Assembly: GCF_027942865.1 (NCBI RefSeq)
Contig: NC_134515.1
Span: forward strand, 2,858,839-2,922,838
Length of the DNA stretch: 64,000 bases
Origin: Odontesthes bonariensis
Lineage: Eukaryota > Chordata > Actinopteri > Atheriniformes > Atherinopsidae
Reading direction: 5' to 3'
The notes beneath the pieces were generated by a model. It saw only the letters and a list, made by a program, of their open reading frames with translations, was not told the DNA's origin and made no database searches. Shown piece by piece: positions 52,101 to 61,612 of this stretch (positions are counted from its first letter, which is position 1; each line of letters opens with the position of its first letter). The position numbers were made by a program, and so were the translations under genes.

Positions 52101-54567
52101 AAACTGTTTCCCCCAAACTGTTTCCCCCAAACTGTTCCCACAAACTGTTTCCCACAACTGTTCCCCCAAACTGTTTCCCACAAACTGTTTCCCCCAAACT
52201 GTTTCCCCCAAACTGTTTCCCACAAACTGTTTCCCACAAACTGTTTCCCCCAAACTGTTCCCACAAACTGTTTCCCCCAAACTGTTTCCCCCAAACTGTT
52301 TCCCCCAAACTGTTTCCCCCAAACTGTTTCCCCCAAACTGTTCCCACAAACTGTTTCCCCCAAACTGTTTCCCCCAAACTGTTTCCCCAAACTGTTTCCC
52401 CCAAACTGTTCCCACAAACTGTTTCCCACAACTGTTCCCCCAAACTGTTTCCCCCAAACTGTTCCCACAAACTGTTTCCCCCAAACTGTTTCCCCCAAAC
52501 TGTTTCCCCCAAACTGTTTCCCCCAAACTGTTTCCCCCAAACTGTTCCCACAAACTGTTTCCCCCAAACTGTTCCCCCAAACTGTTTCCCCCAAACTGTT
52601 TCCCCAAACTGTTTCCCCCAAACTGTTTCCCCCAAACTGTTCCCCCAAACTGTTTCCCCCAAACTGTTTCCCCCAAACTGTTTCCCCCAAACTGTTCCCC
52701 CAAACTGTTTCCCCCAAACTGTTTCCCCCAAACTGTTTCCCCCAAACTGTTCCCCCAAACTGTTTCCCCCAAACTGTTCCCCCAAACTGTTTCCCCCAAA
52801 CTGTTTCCCCCAAACTGTTTCCCCCAAACTGTTCCCACAAACTGTTTCCCCCAAACTGTTCCCCCAAACTGTTCCCACAAACTGTTTCCCCAAACTGTTT
52901 CCCCCAAACTGTTCCCACAAACTGTTTCCCCCAAACTGTTTCCCCAAACTGTTTCCCCCAAACTGTTCCCACAAACTGTTTCCCCCAAACTGTTCCCCCA
53001 AACTGTTTCCCCCAAACTGTTCCCACAAACTGTTTCCCCCAAACTGTTCCCCCAAACTGTTTCCCCCAAACTGTTTCCCCAAACTGTTTCCCCCAAACTG
53101 TTCCCACAAACTGTTTCCCCCAAACTGTTCCCACAAACTGTTTCCCCCAAACTGTTCCCACAAACTGTTTCCCCCAAACTGTTCCCACAAACTGTTTCCC
53201 CAAACTGTTTCCCCCAAACTGTTTCTGTCAGTGTGGGAGGGTTTGAGAAGGACACGGATGCGGATATTTGAAAAAAAGCAAACTTGATGTATTTTGCAAA
53301 ACAAAGTAACAAACAAAAGGCGCGGCTGAGCTGGATTCAAAAACCTAAACTGTGGAAAAATATGTAACAAAACAAAACACTTGGCATTGCATGGAAACTT
53401 ATCTGTGACTTATCTGTGGCGTAGCGTCGCATGGATGGTGACAGGGAAGGATCTCACAAAAACTGAAAGGGAACCTGGAAACTAAATACTGTGGAGGGTG
53501 ATTAGGGATAGAGTGCAGCTGAAGGGGAAAACACAGGTGAGGGACGTGAGGCTGATGGCAGGACATGAAACTAAACACAAGACCTGAACCTAAAACATGA
53601 AAAAACTAAGAACTAAACTAAGACATGATCTAAAACCAAACATGATCTAAAACATAGTCCATGACAGTTTCCTCAAACTGTTTCCCCAAACTGTTTCCAC
53701 AAAGTTTCCCAAACTTTACACTCGGCCCAATGCAGTCAGACAAGCACCGTTCCCCTGGCAACCGCCAAACCCAGACTCCTCCATCAGATCGCAAGATGGA
53801 GAAGCGTATGATTGGTCACATCAGAGAAGGCGTCTCCACTGCTCTGAGTCCAGCGGCGGCGTGCTTTACACCGCTGCATTCAACGCTTTGCATTGCACTT
53901 GGTGATGTGCGGCTTGGATGCAGTTGCAATGGAAACCAATTCCATGAAGCTCTCCACGCACTGTTCCTGAGCTAATGCACCTCAGCATCCTCTGACCCGC
54001 TCTGTCATTTTACCTGGCCGACCACTTCCTGGCTGAGCTGCTGTCGTTCCCAATCGATTCCACTCTGTTATAATACCACTGACAGCTGACTGTGGGATAT
54101 TTAGCAGGGAGGAAGTTTCATCACTGGACTTGTTGCACAGATGTTTGTAGAAGCAGTCTGTATGCCTAGGTGCTTGAACTTATGCACCTGCGGCTATGGA
54201 AGCGATTGGAACACCTGCATTTAATCATTTGGATGAGTGAGTGAATACTTTTGGCAATAAAGTGTATTTATGTATATATATATATATGAAAAATCTAATG
54301 AGAAGTCTGCAGGTTTGAGTTTGGAAAAGCATAGAAATATGGCACTGAAAAACATTTAGGAATTAACCAGTCATTTTTTTTTCCTCCATCTTATATTCAT
54401 AGTGATGAATGTTTTGAGTGTCTCAGTTGAAACAGAAGCTGAAGGATCAGGGACTGAATGCAGACATCAAACTGAGCTGGAGGAGGCAGGCAGATGGACA
54501 GATCTTCCACAAGGCCGAGGAGGAGACAAAGAAGAGAAAGTCCATTTCAAAGAACGATGAGCTTTAA
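40165..54567 (+). CDS. Two-domain C-type lectin with basic tail ending NDEL (6 coding exons)
   Basis: Coding exons: 40165-40201, 40321-40493, 46546-46759, 46914-47246, 49021-49115, 54427-54567. Phases agree, giving 993 bp and 330 residues. Intron 1 uses a GC donor (GCAAGT); the rest are GT-AG. Residues 1-19 look like a signal peptide (MEKVLRCIVAASALCAVSS). Lectin domain 1 (about 22-140) has NWTEAQSYCREKHEDLATV, AWIGLYDDVNNWRW, GEPNN and WNDEVC, so a complete EPN/WND calcium site. Domain 2 (about 144-252) has MTWSQGQSYCREHHTDLARV, WIGLFRDTSWKWADG, then GQPVG and WQNWNC, lacking EPN and WND, so sugar binding there is doubtful. Residues 253-330 form a lysine-rich tail (VKVKLESS, LKQKLKDQGLNADIKLSWRR) ending SKNDEL. 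Eight N-glycosylation sequons are seen. This is the fish mannose-receptor-like secreted lectin family. AATAAA is at 54943-54948. Confidence 0.9.
40556..41775. mobile_element. Composite element with GGCTATTTGCACCCCTGGT ends
   Basis: The left end AAGGCTATTTGCACCCCTGG and right end CCAGGGGTGCAAATAG are inverted repeats. An inner duplication (TTCTGATAAGGAAAAAACG near 41040, TTCTGATGACGAAAAAAACG near 41640) and inner terminus-like words near 41170 suggest two overlapping or nested copies. It lies in lectin intron 2. Confidence 0.65.
41385..41455 (-). other. tRNA-like sequence inside the composite element
   Basis: On the minus strand, CTAGCTTAGTGGTAAGCG resembles a D-arm and CCCGGGTTCGAATCTTGCCC a T-arm. 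The anticodon stem-loop between them does not pair cleanly and position 33 is not T in the best fold. I consider it a tRNA-derived remnant, not a working tRNA gene. Confidence 0.45.
41789..42722 (+). mobile_element. Rex3/RTE-like LINE 3' end, split by a 25-bp array
   Basis: Bases 41790-42037 encode YGHELWVVTERTRSRIQAAK then SFLRRVSGLSLRDRVRSSVI and QMRWLGHLVRMPPG; 42489-42716 resume with MPPGRLPGEVFQARPTGRRP and WRDYVSRLAWERLGVPPEEL. This is the C-terminus of the RTE-type protein of fish Rex3. The 3' end AGCGGAAGATAATGGATGG is the typical tail. The repeat array between the halves breaks the frame. Confidence 0.88.
42003..42490. repeat. 25-bp tandem array within LINE coding sequence, about 19 copies
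   Basis: The unit GCATCTGGTTAGGACGCCTC plus CTGGG is a tandem expansion of the codons for HLVRMPPG at the junction of the two LINE halves. The first and last copies retain the ancestral GGATGCC, while inner copies share GGACGCC, indicating that a mutated copy was amplified. The 25-bp period shifts the frame. Confidence 0.93.
42889..43570 (-). mobile_element. Tc1-like element, partial
   Basis: The left end is CAGTGCACAGTGAAAATGAG then TACACCCC, a typical Tc1-type terminus, with a second TGAGTACACCCCT near 43089. Minus-strand reading of 43560-43270 gives broken transposase words (SDDTKMNKFAFDG, VTWFGAVWMPSTVG) resembling the second half of Tc1 proteins. Several stops interrupt it, and the right terminus is not found. 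Confidence 0.65.
43767..44110 (-). pseudogene. hAT dimerisation-domain remnant
   Basis: Read on the minus strand, the frame includes GLNKTKSRNTLFLNGTLSSI then MTVKMADIEPQCFKW, like the C-terminal hAT family dimerisation region (…KTKxRNxL…LxALMxVxxxG…). Upstream codons, with one stop, give CREGFF-like sequence corresponding to the AERxFS motif. Only this domain is left. Confidence 0.65.
44111..44805. other. Lectin intron 2 sequence, nothing recognised
   Basis: No coding exon or element ends are convincing in this stretch. Confidence 0.45.
44810..45914. mobile_element. TTAA-flanked nonautonomous element with GGCGAGACAC ends
   Basis: The left end is GGCGAGACACGGCAGGC and the right end CACCTGTAGTGTCTCGCC; the outer 10 bases are perfect inverted repeats. 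TTAA lies on both sides (44806-44809 and 45915-45918), as for piggyBac or Kolobok elements. The 1105-bp interior is AT-rich without a transposase. It lies in lectin intron 2. Confidence 0.85.
46360..46366 (+). promoter_or_regulatory. TATAAAA motif just upstream of lectin exon 3
   Basis: TCTATAAAAGCAGAG lies 180 bases before the exon at 46546 and is followed by sequence that resembles a short first exon ending TCATCTCAG. It may be a promoter remnant of a duplicated lectin gene or an alternative promoter. No start codon with a signal peptide follows it in frame. Confidence 0.35.
47880..48240. mobile_element. Copy of the unclassified dispersed repeat family
   Basis: TTTTTGATGGGTGCCAAGCT, CCTGTCACATATACACTTTG and ACACCAATCGAGGTCGTTG match 36720-36830 and 39640-39700. 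It lies in lectin intron 4. Confidence 0.5.
48325..49008 (+). mobile_element. Rex1/L2-like LINE 3' end, copy B
   Basis: It matches copy A at 6610-8286 but without the two insertions, and so supplies the empty sites for both. The 3' end is AAATTTGATTTGATTTGATT, 12 bases before the lectin exon at 49021, so the element forms part of that exon's acceptor region (TAATCTTTGGACCAG). Confidence 0.88.
49760..53225. repeat. 14/15-bp satellite, roughly 235 copies, within the Tc1-type element
   Basis: Units are CCCCCAAACTGTTTC, CCCCAAACTGTTTC, CCCACAAACTGTTTC and CCCACAAACTGTT-type variants of 12-15 bp. The first unit continues directly from transposase codons (GGCCATCCCCAAACTGG), and units reappear at 53667-53700 beyond an inserted LTR. 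No unit has a stop codon on either strand, so all six frames are open for more than 1,100 codons; none is a gene. The minus strand has GGGGG every unit. Confidence 0.97.
53226..53666 (-). mobile_element. Solo LTR inserted in the satellite, 441 bp
   Basis: It starts TGTCAGTGTGGGAGGG and ends AACATAGTCCATGACA. GTTTC lies on both sides (53221-53225 and 53667-53671), a 5-bp duplication expected of LTR elements. It is a diverged, inverted relative of the LTR at 31552-32025 (shared GACACGGATGCGGA and AAGCAAACTTG). The satellite periodicity continues across it once one duplication copy is removed. Confidence 0.85.
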
Positions 54568-55214
54568 CAATGAAAAGTTTGGTCCAGAAAAGATTTTCTT
54601 CTGTTTCATCTTTTTAATAACTATTTTTAAATATATGAAATAATTTGAGAGTGATCAGCTTCAGTTTGAGAAATCATGCAACTGTCACACTGACAGACAA
54701 AAAACCCATCTGTCAGTCCTGGCTGGATCATACAACCTGATACAATGGTTTATATCTATGAAAATATAATTTGCTGGTGTGGTGATTTTCAAAAAGCATT
54801 CCCGTTATAAAAATGTTGAGCACATGACTCAAGTAGCATTGTTTGTTTTGATAATCAAGCTTTTGTAAGGAAAAAGGGCTTTAGTGGTGAGATGGCTGAG
54901 ATATAGAGGAGAAGATTGTTTTTATTCATGCATACATTCAAGAATAAATAAAGTTATCATACATGTGGAGAGCCCTTTCAAAAAGCAATGTAATTAAATG
55001 ATGTCAATTAAATAAGAAATAAAGTGAATACAATGTGAAATTTTCACCACTTTTATTTCATGGCTTCCTTTTATTTCAATTCCTTATATTCAAATCAAAG
55101 GGCAGGGATATCTGAGAGAGGCAGGTCTGCCAAGAGGTTGAATTAGTGCTCCAGGTTTGGCCACAGTGCGGCACTATTGGAGTCCTTGAATGCTGGTAAC
55201 TCTAAATGGTCCCT
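54568..55214 (+). other. 3' UTR of the two-domain lectin and flank
   Basis: The likely polyadenylation signal is AATAAA at 54943-54948. No other gene is seen. Confidence 0.5.
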
Positions 55215-55350
55215 TGGAGTGACTGTGAGTGTGGATGGTTGTTTGTCTCGACTGATGACCTGTCCAGAGTGTACCCCGCCCCTCTAGGAAAGGCTCCAGC
55301 CCCCTGCAACCCTGAGTTGGATGAAGCAGGTATAGGAAATGGATGCATAT
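55215..55350 (+). mobile_element. Retroelement 3'-tail repeat
   Basis: GTGTACCCCGCCCCTCTAGG, then GGCTCCAGCCCCCTGCAACC and GGTATAGGAAATGGATG match the dispersed fish retroelement tail that ends in ATGGATG repeats. Confidence 0.6.
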
Positions 55351-55357
55351 ATCTTAG

Positions 55358-55600
55358 GGCTGGGCGAGTTAACTCGTTATTATCGCGTTAACTTGTTAAT
55401 TATTTAACGTCGATGAATATTTTATCGCGCATTAACGCAGGCTTTTATTTTGTAAAAGTCTGTTGCTCACAGGCTTTTATTTTGTAAAAGTCTGCTGTGG
55501 AACAGGAAAAGAAAGTAATTGGCGGATCCACCAAACATGGAGAAGGGTACGGAACTTTTACTCGGCCATTTTCATTTTAAAGTTCTTCCAGACGGGTGGA
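55358..55600 (+). mobile_element. hAT-like element, truncated copy
   Basis: It begins AGGGCTGGGCGAGTTAACTC, has about two 32-bp units and then the start of the BED-finger frame ([16 protein letters not shown]) before identity ends near 55600. Confidence 0.75.
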
Positions 55601-55843
55601 TTCCAGGTGGATTTTTTTAGACCCTCCTTCCTTGTAGTTCATGTTACTCTTTGAGCTCTGAAAAGCTATTTACATTAACTTTGCATTATTCATGACTCCC
55701 TGCTCTGATTGGAGGTTTGGCCCGGGTTTGCCACTAATCAAAATACGCTTGATGAGTAATAATAATAAGGGACTAATAAAAACTAAACCATTAACTCCAG
55801 TCTGGAGCTAAATGAGGGAAGATTGTGTTGTTGTGCAGTTCAG

Positions 55844-56819
55844 TAGCCTGGCTGACGCGTCCACAATCTCGATGAGATGGTGGTCTGGGAACTAGGTGTG
55901 CATTTTCTCGTATATGAGGCGTGGTTTACGAATGCCTAGAGCCGTTTATTGGGCGCTACGAATGTCTATCAAATGACGTCAGGTTCTTCCCATGCTGCTT
56001 TGCGCGCGATTCATAGCCAATTGTATCACTTATACCAGATGACGACAGAAATTCGACGAGGAAGAAGAAAAAAAAGTAAAATAAAAGTAAACTTGCGTTC
56101 TAAGCTACTTAAATTGACAACAAAGTAGGCCTATATGCTATACTCTACATGAATTTTTATGTTGTAGAGTTGTGAATTTATTTTATCAATGGAGAAATTG
56201 AGCAGCCTTGCTTTGTTGCCTACAGTAGTAGATCAACCCTCATCTTACTTTGAAGCTCCCAGCTCCCAGAAGTGACGTCAACAAAGCTTTAGCAGCAGAA
56301 AAGCTATCAGGCTTGTGTTGATGATAATAATAAACTCCTGGACTATGTACAAACTTCCAAATGCATCGTTTTGTGAGTACAGACCATATTTGTGCTACTG
56401 TAGAAGTTTGGTGTCATGGCATGTGATTTTAGTGTGGTAATTTTGGAGATACTGCCAGGATCCATTAACCCTTGTACGAAGCTATTCGGGATAACTCAGT
56501 AACTCAGCTGATGTTCAGCCAAGATCGGAAAAACTTCGGGTGGGCTACTTGGCTGGATGTCACGGTTCAAATGACCCCAGGGTGAATCTACTTGAAACAC
56601 TTTCTAAGGCTGCATCGAACGGTAACGTTGTGTCCGCTGTCATGTTGGATTAACACTCTACAAGCTTCGGTGTAGCGCATAGACGTCGTCATCGTCTTGC
56701 TGCCCCCCCGTTCTGTGATTGGTTCCCAAACTCTGGCAAAAATAAGGGCGGTGGTTTCCAGGCTGACTTTGCAGTGAGAATGAAATCGAGCGCAAAGCAG
56801 CATGGGAATTCCCAGGCTA
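55844..56819 (-). mobile_element. TAGCCTGG element, copy 3 (long form)
   Basis: It runs from TAGCCTGGCTGACGCG to GGGAATTCCCAGGCTA, inverted relative to copies 1 and 2. An exact 9-bp duplication, GCAGTTCAG, flanks it (55835-55843 and 56820-56828), as for MULE- or Merlin-type elements. Confidence 0.9.
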
Positions 56820-56828
56820 GCAGTTCAG

Positions 56829-57322
56829 CAGAATTCCTCAACTTTGGCGTTGGCCCCGGCTGAAAGCGTTCATGCTCTCAGACTCTTACCCGTTTGTCCT
56901 GTTTGGGGCTGAAGAAGAAAGAAAATCCTCTTTTCCTGAATGTGATATCTCTAAAGAGCTTTGAGGGGATTTTTCTCAGATTTGGCAGCATCATCGACTC
57001 TGACTCGGATAAACTGATCAGACTTTAATGGTCGAAGATCAGTGAGAATAATTAAAGAATATTGATTCAAACGGGACTTTTAAATTACACATGTAAGTCG
57101 AATTTGGACAACACTGAACAAAAAAAGCTCTAAAAGTGGAATTAACACACCCAGATAACGTGGCTGGGGTTGAAATAACAGCTTGACTAATTGGGCTTCA
57201 TCCATGCTTATGTGACCCTTTTACCACCCAGCTCGTTGTGATAAGGGAGTGGCTGCTCAGTATGCACCCCTTTTCCTTAAATACGACGGTAAAACAGACA
57301 TTCCAATGTATGAAAATCTTTG

Positions 57323-57324
<2 letters not shown>
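56829..57324. other. Intergenic stretch, nothing recognised
   Basis: No exon or repeat structure is convincing. Confidence 0.45.

Positions 57325-57360
<36 letters not shown>
57325..57360. repeat. (TA)n microsatellite
   Basis: About 17 TA dinucleotides directly abut the next MITE. Confidence 0.95.
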
Positions 57361-57362
<2 letters not shown>

Positions 57363-57537
57363 AGGGCTGGGCAACTCGTTATTATCGCGTTAACGTTATT
57401 ATTTAACGCATGTTTTATTTTTATTTTTTACAATTGATAAAAAAAATAAATAAATAAATTTGAGAGCTTTTGTGCCTATAATGGAGAAATTAAAAAAAAA
57501 ATTTAATTTAAAAATTTTAATCGTTGCCCAGCCCTAG
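57361..57537. mobile_element. Minimal hAT-like MITE
   Basis: AGGGCTGGGCAACTCG opens it and ATCGTTGCCCAGCCCT closes it. It is an internally deleted, 177-bp member of the family at 25605 and has neither the array nor the BED fragment. Confidence 0.8.
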
Positions 57538-57997
57538 TATATATGTATAACTCTCGCTTACAAGTCTAATAATAAGAGGTTTCCCAGAAATAATAACAAT
57601 CGTTAAATACGTCAATTAGAGAAGTAATTTACCAGTTAACTCAGGAATATTACTTTTTTTTAATGTACCGCTTGGATTAAATAATTAATAAACATACACA
57701 ATAAATGCAGTTTTAGGATTATTTCCCCTTTGTATTAAATTAATGCAAAAAAAAGAAACACAATTAAATAGGAATATAAAATAATGTTTTAACCCTGTTA
57801 AATCCCAGTTTAGTCTTTAAAAGTGCGCTATGAAAGTTTTATGCAAGCTAGCAGTTAGGACCGTTGGCGCGCGTTGGAGCTCATATCCACTGGAAAACAC
57901 CTTGAAAGCGATAATCCTACCAGTCTGAAGTAAAATCCTCGTCCTCCCGACACAGAGCATGCAGAATCCCTCTTCCCTGTGTCCTCCACAAAGGTGA

Positions 57998-58232
57998 TTA
58001 GCTTCAGAAGTAGCGTTAGCTTCGGATTTAGCGTTAGCTTCAGAATTAGCATTAGCTTCGGATTTAGCGTTAGCTTCAGAGTTAGCATTAGCTTCAGAAT
58101 TAGCATTAGCTTCAGAATTAGCGTTAGCTTCAGAATTAGCATTAGTTTCAGAATTAGCGTTAGCTTCAGAATTAGCGTTAGTTTCAGAATTAGCGTTAGC
58201 TTCAGAATTAGCGTTAGCTTCAGAATTAGCTT
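57998..58232. repeat. 18-bp tandem array, about 13 copies
   Basis: The unit is AGCTTCAGAATTAGCGTT with variants CGGATTTAGC, CATTAG and GTTTCAG. The period of 18 and absence of stops leave an open frame (SFRISV repeats), which is not a gene. Confidence 0.92.
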
Positions 58233-58577
58233 AGCCTAGCTCACTCAGCTCGCGTCGTTCATAAACTCCTCTGCAGTCCACGGATGTGAGGAACAGTTAT
58301 CCAGGTTCCAGGTAACTTAGCTTTTATTATTTTAGTGTTTTCCCAAGCGCACGTGTCCTCCATGCATCAGAACGACATGCTCATGCCCTCGTCGCGCCTC
58401 TTGACTCTCCCTTTTTTTCTCCACTTCCGGTTTAACGTCCCACGCTCAAAGCATCCTAAAAATAATAAATCTAAATGGATCTGCGGTTTTACTTTTCAGT
58501 TGACAACATAACTATGAATTTCTTAATATTTACAAACGTTTTTAACATTATGCAAAATGCTTATTTTAACATCAAAC

Positions 58578-59646
58578 TAGGGCTGGGCGGTATGGCCTAA
58601 AATGTATACCCCGGTAAAATTTGAGCCACTGACGGTTTACGGTATATATTGCCGTATGGTACTTTTGTATATAAATTACAACAGAACAGTTTCTCAGTGG
58701 TTACCATAGCACCAAATAAACACTTTCAATCAGGATGTTTGCAGCAATATTAAATTAAATGTATTGTGCAAAACAGAAAAAACAGGAAATATAAAAAATA
58801 TATACGTTATATTTATATTTAAAAAATAAGAAAAGGTACATTTCCTCGAATAAACTCTGAGAGAAAAGCTGCTGCCTCTTGGATAACGTAACTTTCATAG
58901 GCGCCTTCCACTTATTCAACATGCTCAAATATGCGTCATGTTTCAGACACCCCATTTGTGCATGTTAAGCTAACTGCTTGTTATACGATAAGTGTTTTAT
59001 TACTTTGCATATCTTCCAAAAGAGAAAATAATCAGGATTTTGAGGATGTTACTGTTACACACCAGCTGAGACGCAGGGTAGCAAAACATTATGGGCGTGA
59101 AAACGAAACTTAGAAAATCGGCTCGGCGCATGCGCAAAACCACAAAGTAGCAAATCTCGACAAGTAGCAGAAATCGACAGAACACCGGCTTTGACTCGTT
59201 TCATATTCTGGAGCACGGTTAGCCCGCAGGTGGTAAAACAAATTACTCGTGTTACCTTGTTGTTGTGTATGCAGTTACACACATTCAACCTTATGTGCTC
59301 CAATAAGCACAGACAAGAAGTTTCCGTTTTAACGAGCCGTGGCTCCTTTACTTTGAACTTGCTCAAAAGAAGTCATACACAGTTGTACTCATGCGCTTGT
59401 TACCTGTTAAACAATTACTATCAATGCGCAACTAACATAACATAAAATAGGTCCCCATTTCCCATACATAACACTTGTCTTGCGATTACTGTTGCCCGGC
59501 ATATCCAAGCGGATGTTCAAAACTTTGCATTACTGCCATCTACAGGACTCATGAGCTATTGCGGTATACGGTATGGCAAAAAAATCTCTACCGTTGGTGA
59601 AAAATACCGCATAAGGTATGATACCGTGCATACCGCCCACCCCTAC
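58578..59646. mobile_element. DNA element with GGGCTGGGCGGTAT ends
   Basis: The left end TAGGGCTGGGCGGTATGGCC and right end CATACCGCCCACCCCTA are inverted repeats, with subterminal CGGTATA words repeated at both sides. No transposase frame is evident in the roughly 1.07-kb interior. Confidence 0.75.
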
Positions 59647-59722
59647 ATCAAACCATGAAATAATGTAACTAGTACTAGAGAAAAGCGTTTAATCAAAACC
59701 AAAATATATAGATTTATTAAAA

Positions 59723-59825
59723 ATCAGGTTATTACACTACGACGGGGTATTAAGGCCACATTAAAAAAAAAAAAATTGAGAAAAATTTTTGAGAAGAAAG
59801 TCATTAAATATGGCGAGAATAAATT
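59723..59825. mobile_element. Short repeat left of the SRCR exon
   Basis: ATCAGGTTATTACACTACGA ... GGCCACATT ... AAGTCATTAAATATGGCGAG is repeated, in the same orientation, at 60537-60627 on the other side of the exon. It shares words with the MITE at 23545-23690. Confidence 0.7.
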
Positions 59826-59837
59826 CCTTGAGTGTGA

Positions 59838-60627
<790 letters not shown>

Positions 60628-60631
60628 CGAG

Positions 60632-61092
60632 ACATCCTCTCCATCCTCTCCACCCTCTCCGTCCTCTCCATCCTCTCCATCCTCTCCACCTTCTCCATCC
60701 TCTCCATCCTCTCCACCCTCTCCACCCTCTCCATCCTCTCCACCCTCTCCATCCTCTCCATCCTCTCCACCCTCTCCATCCTCTCCACCTTCTCCATCCT
60801 CTCCATCCTCTCCACCCTCTCCATCCTCTCCATCCTCTCCACCCTCTCCATCCTCTCCACCTTCTCCATCCTCTCCATCCTCTCCACCCTCTCCATCCTC
60901 TCCACCCTCTCCACCCTCTCCATCCTCTCCACCTTCTCCACCCTCTCCACCCTCTCCACCTTCTCCACCCTCTCCATCCTCTCCATCCTCTCCATCCTCT
61001 CCACCCTCTCCATCCTCTCCACCCTCTCCATCCTCTCCATCCTCTCCATCCTCTCCATCCTCTCCACCCTCTCCATCCTCTCCATCCTCCAT
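60632..61092. repeat. 9-bp pyrimidine-rich array, about 51 copies
   Basis: Units CTCTCCATC, CTCTCCACC and CTTCTCCAC-like variants alternate. The plus strand is nearly all pyrimidine. The 9-bp period keeps four frames open (HPLHPL on plus; EDGEGG, MERVER and GWRGWR on minus); none is a gene. It lies just beyond the SRCR exon. Confidence 0.95.
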
Positions 61093-61612
61093 CCATTTCA
61101 ACACGAACATGCAAAGAGTTTGACAGCATTTGCGTCCCAGGCGGCAGAAGTTTATTCAGACATGCTCCGTCATTTTAAAACAACCCGAGAATTTGCCTTC
61201 AGGCTCCTGCAGCTCGTCAGCTGCTGACGTCCTCCTGAGCTCAGGGTCACGCCACCGACAGCCTCCTTCATGATGTCTGAGTTCCTCTCGGGATAAATAA
61301 AGTATTTTCTCATTTAGTTTGATTTCATTTCTGTAGGGCCGGGCAGCGAATCTTCAGGGCAAACATTCCTCAGAGGTTTTGCTGCAGATTATCCCAACCC
61401 TGAACCTTTTCTCTCGTATTAAACTAAATTTTGTTGTAAAGCACTTTTTTTGTTGAAATGTGTTGCATGAATACATTTGCCTTACCAACAACAACAGATG
61501 CTTTATGAGTGGGTCAGAAACAAAACATTTTTGCTTCTGTGTGCAGTTTAAAATCTGCTCAGATGGACCCACAGTGACAAAGTAAAAGTGAGCCACTGAA
61601 GGCCAACTGAAC
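61093..61612. other. Non-repetitive stretch, nothing recognised
   Basis: No exon was identified between the two arrays. A retroelement-like GGGATAAATAAAGTATTTTC lies near 61295. Confidence 0.4.

Larger units (their letters stand above)
49500..54268 (-). mobile_element. Tc1/mariner-type element swollen by a satellite and an LTR
   Basis: On the minus strand, 49759-49600 encodes FLFQHDCAPVHKARSIKTWM then SPDINPIEHLWDESEQRL. The Asp of FQHD and the Glu of NPIE are 34 residues apart, the DD34E spacing of Tc1-like transposases. The other half, 53700-54268, has matching transposon sequence ending AATACTTTTGGCAATAAAGT, a Tc1-type terminus. Between them lie the 14/15-bp satellite and an LTR. The left terminus is missing and no intact transposase remains. 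It occupies the last lectin intron. Confidence 0.85.

Noticed and set aside
49596..53312. Six overlapping frames of about 1,200 codons
   Set aside because: The repeat unit lacks stops on both strands. Openness follows from sequence composition and not from selection. Only the first about 50 residues on the minus strand are real (transposase).
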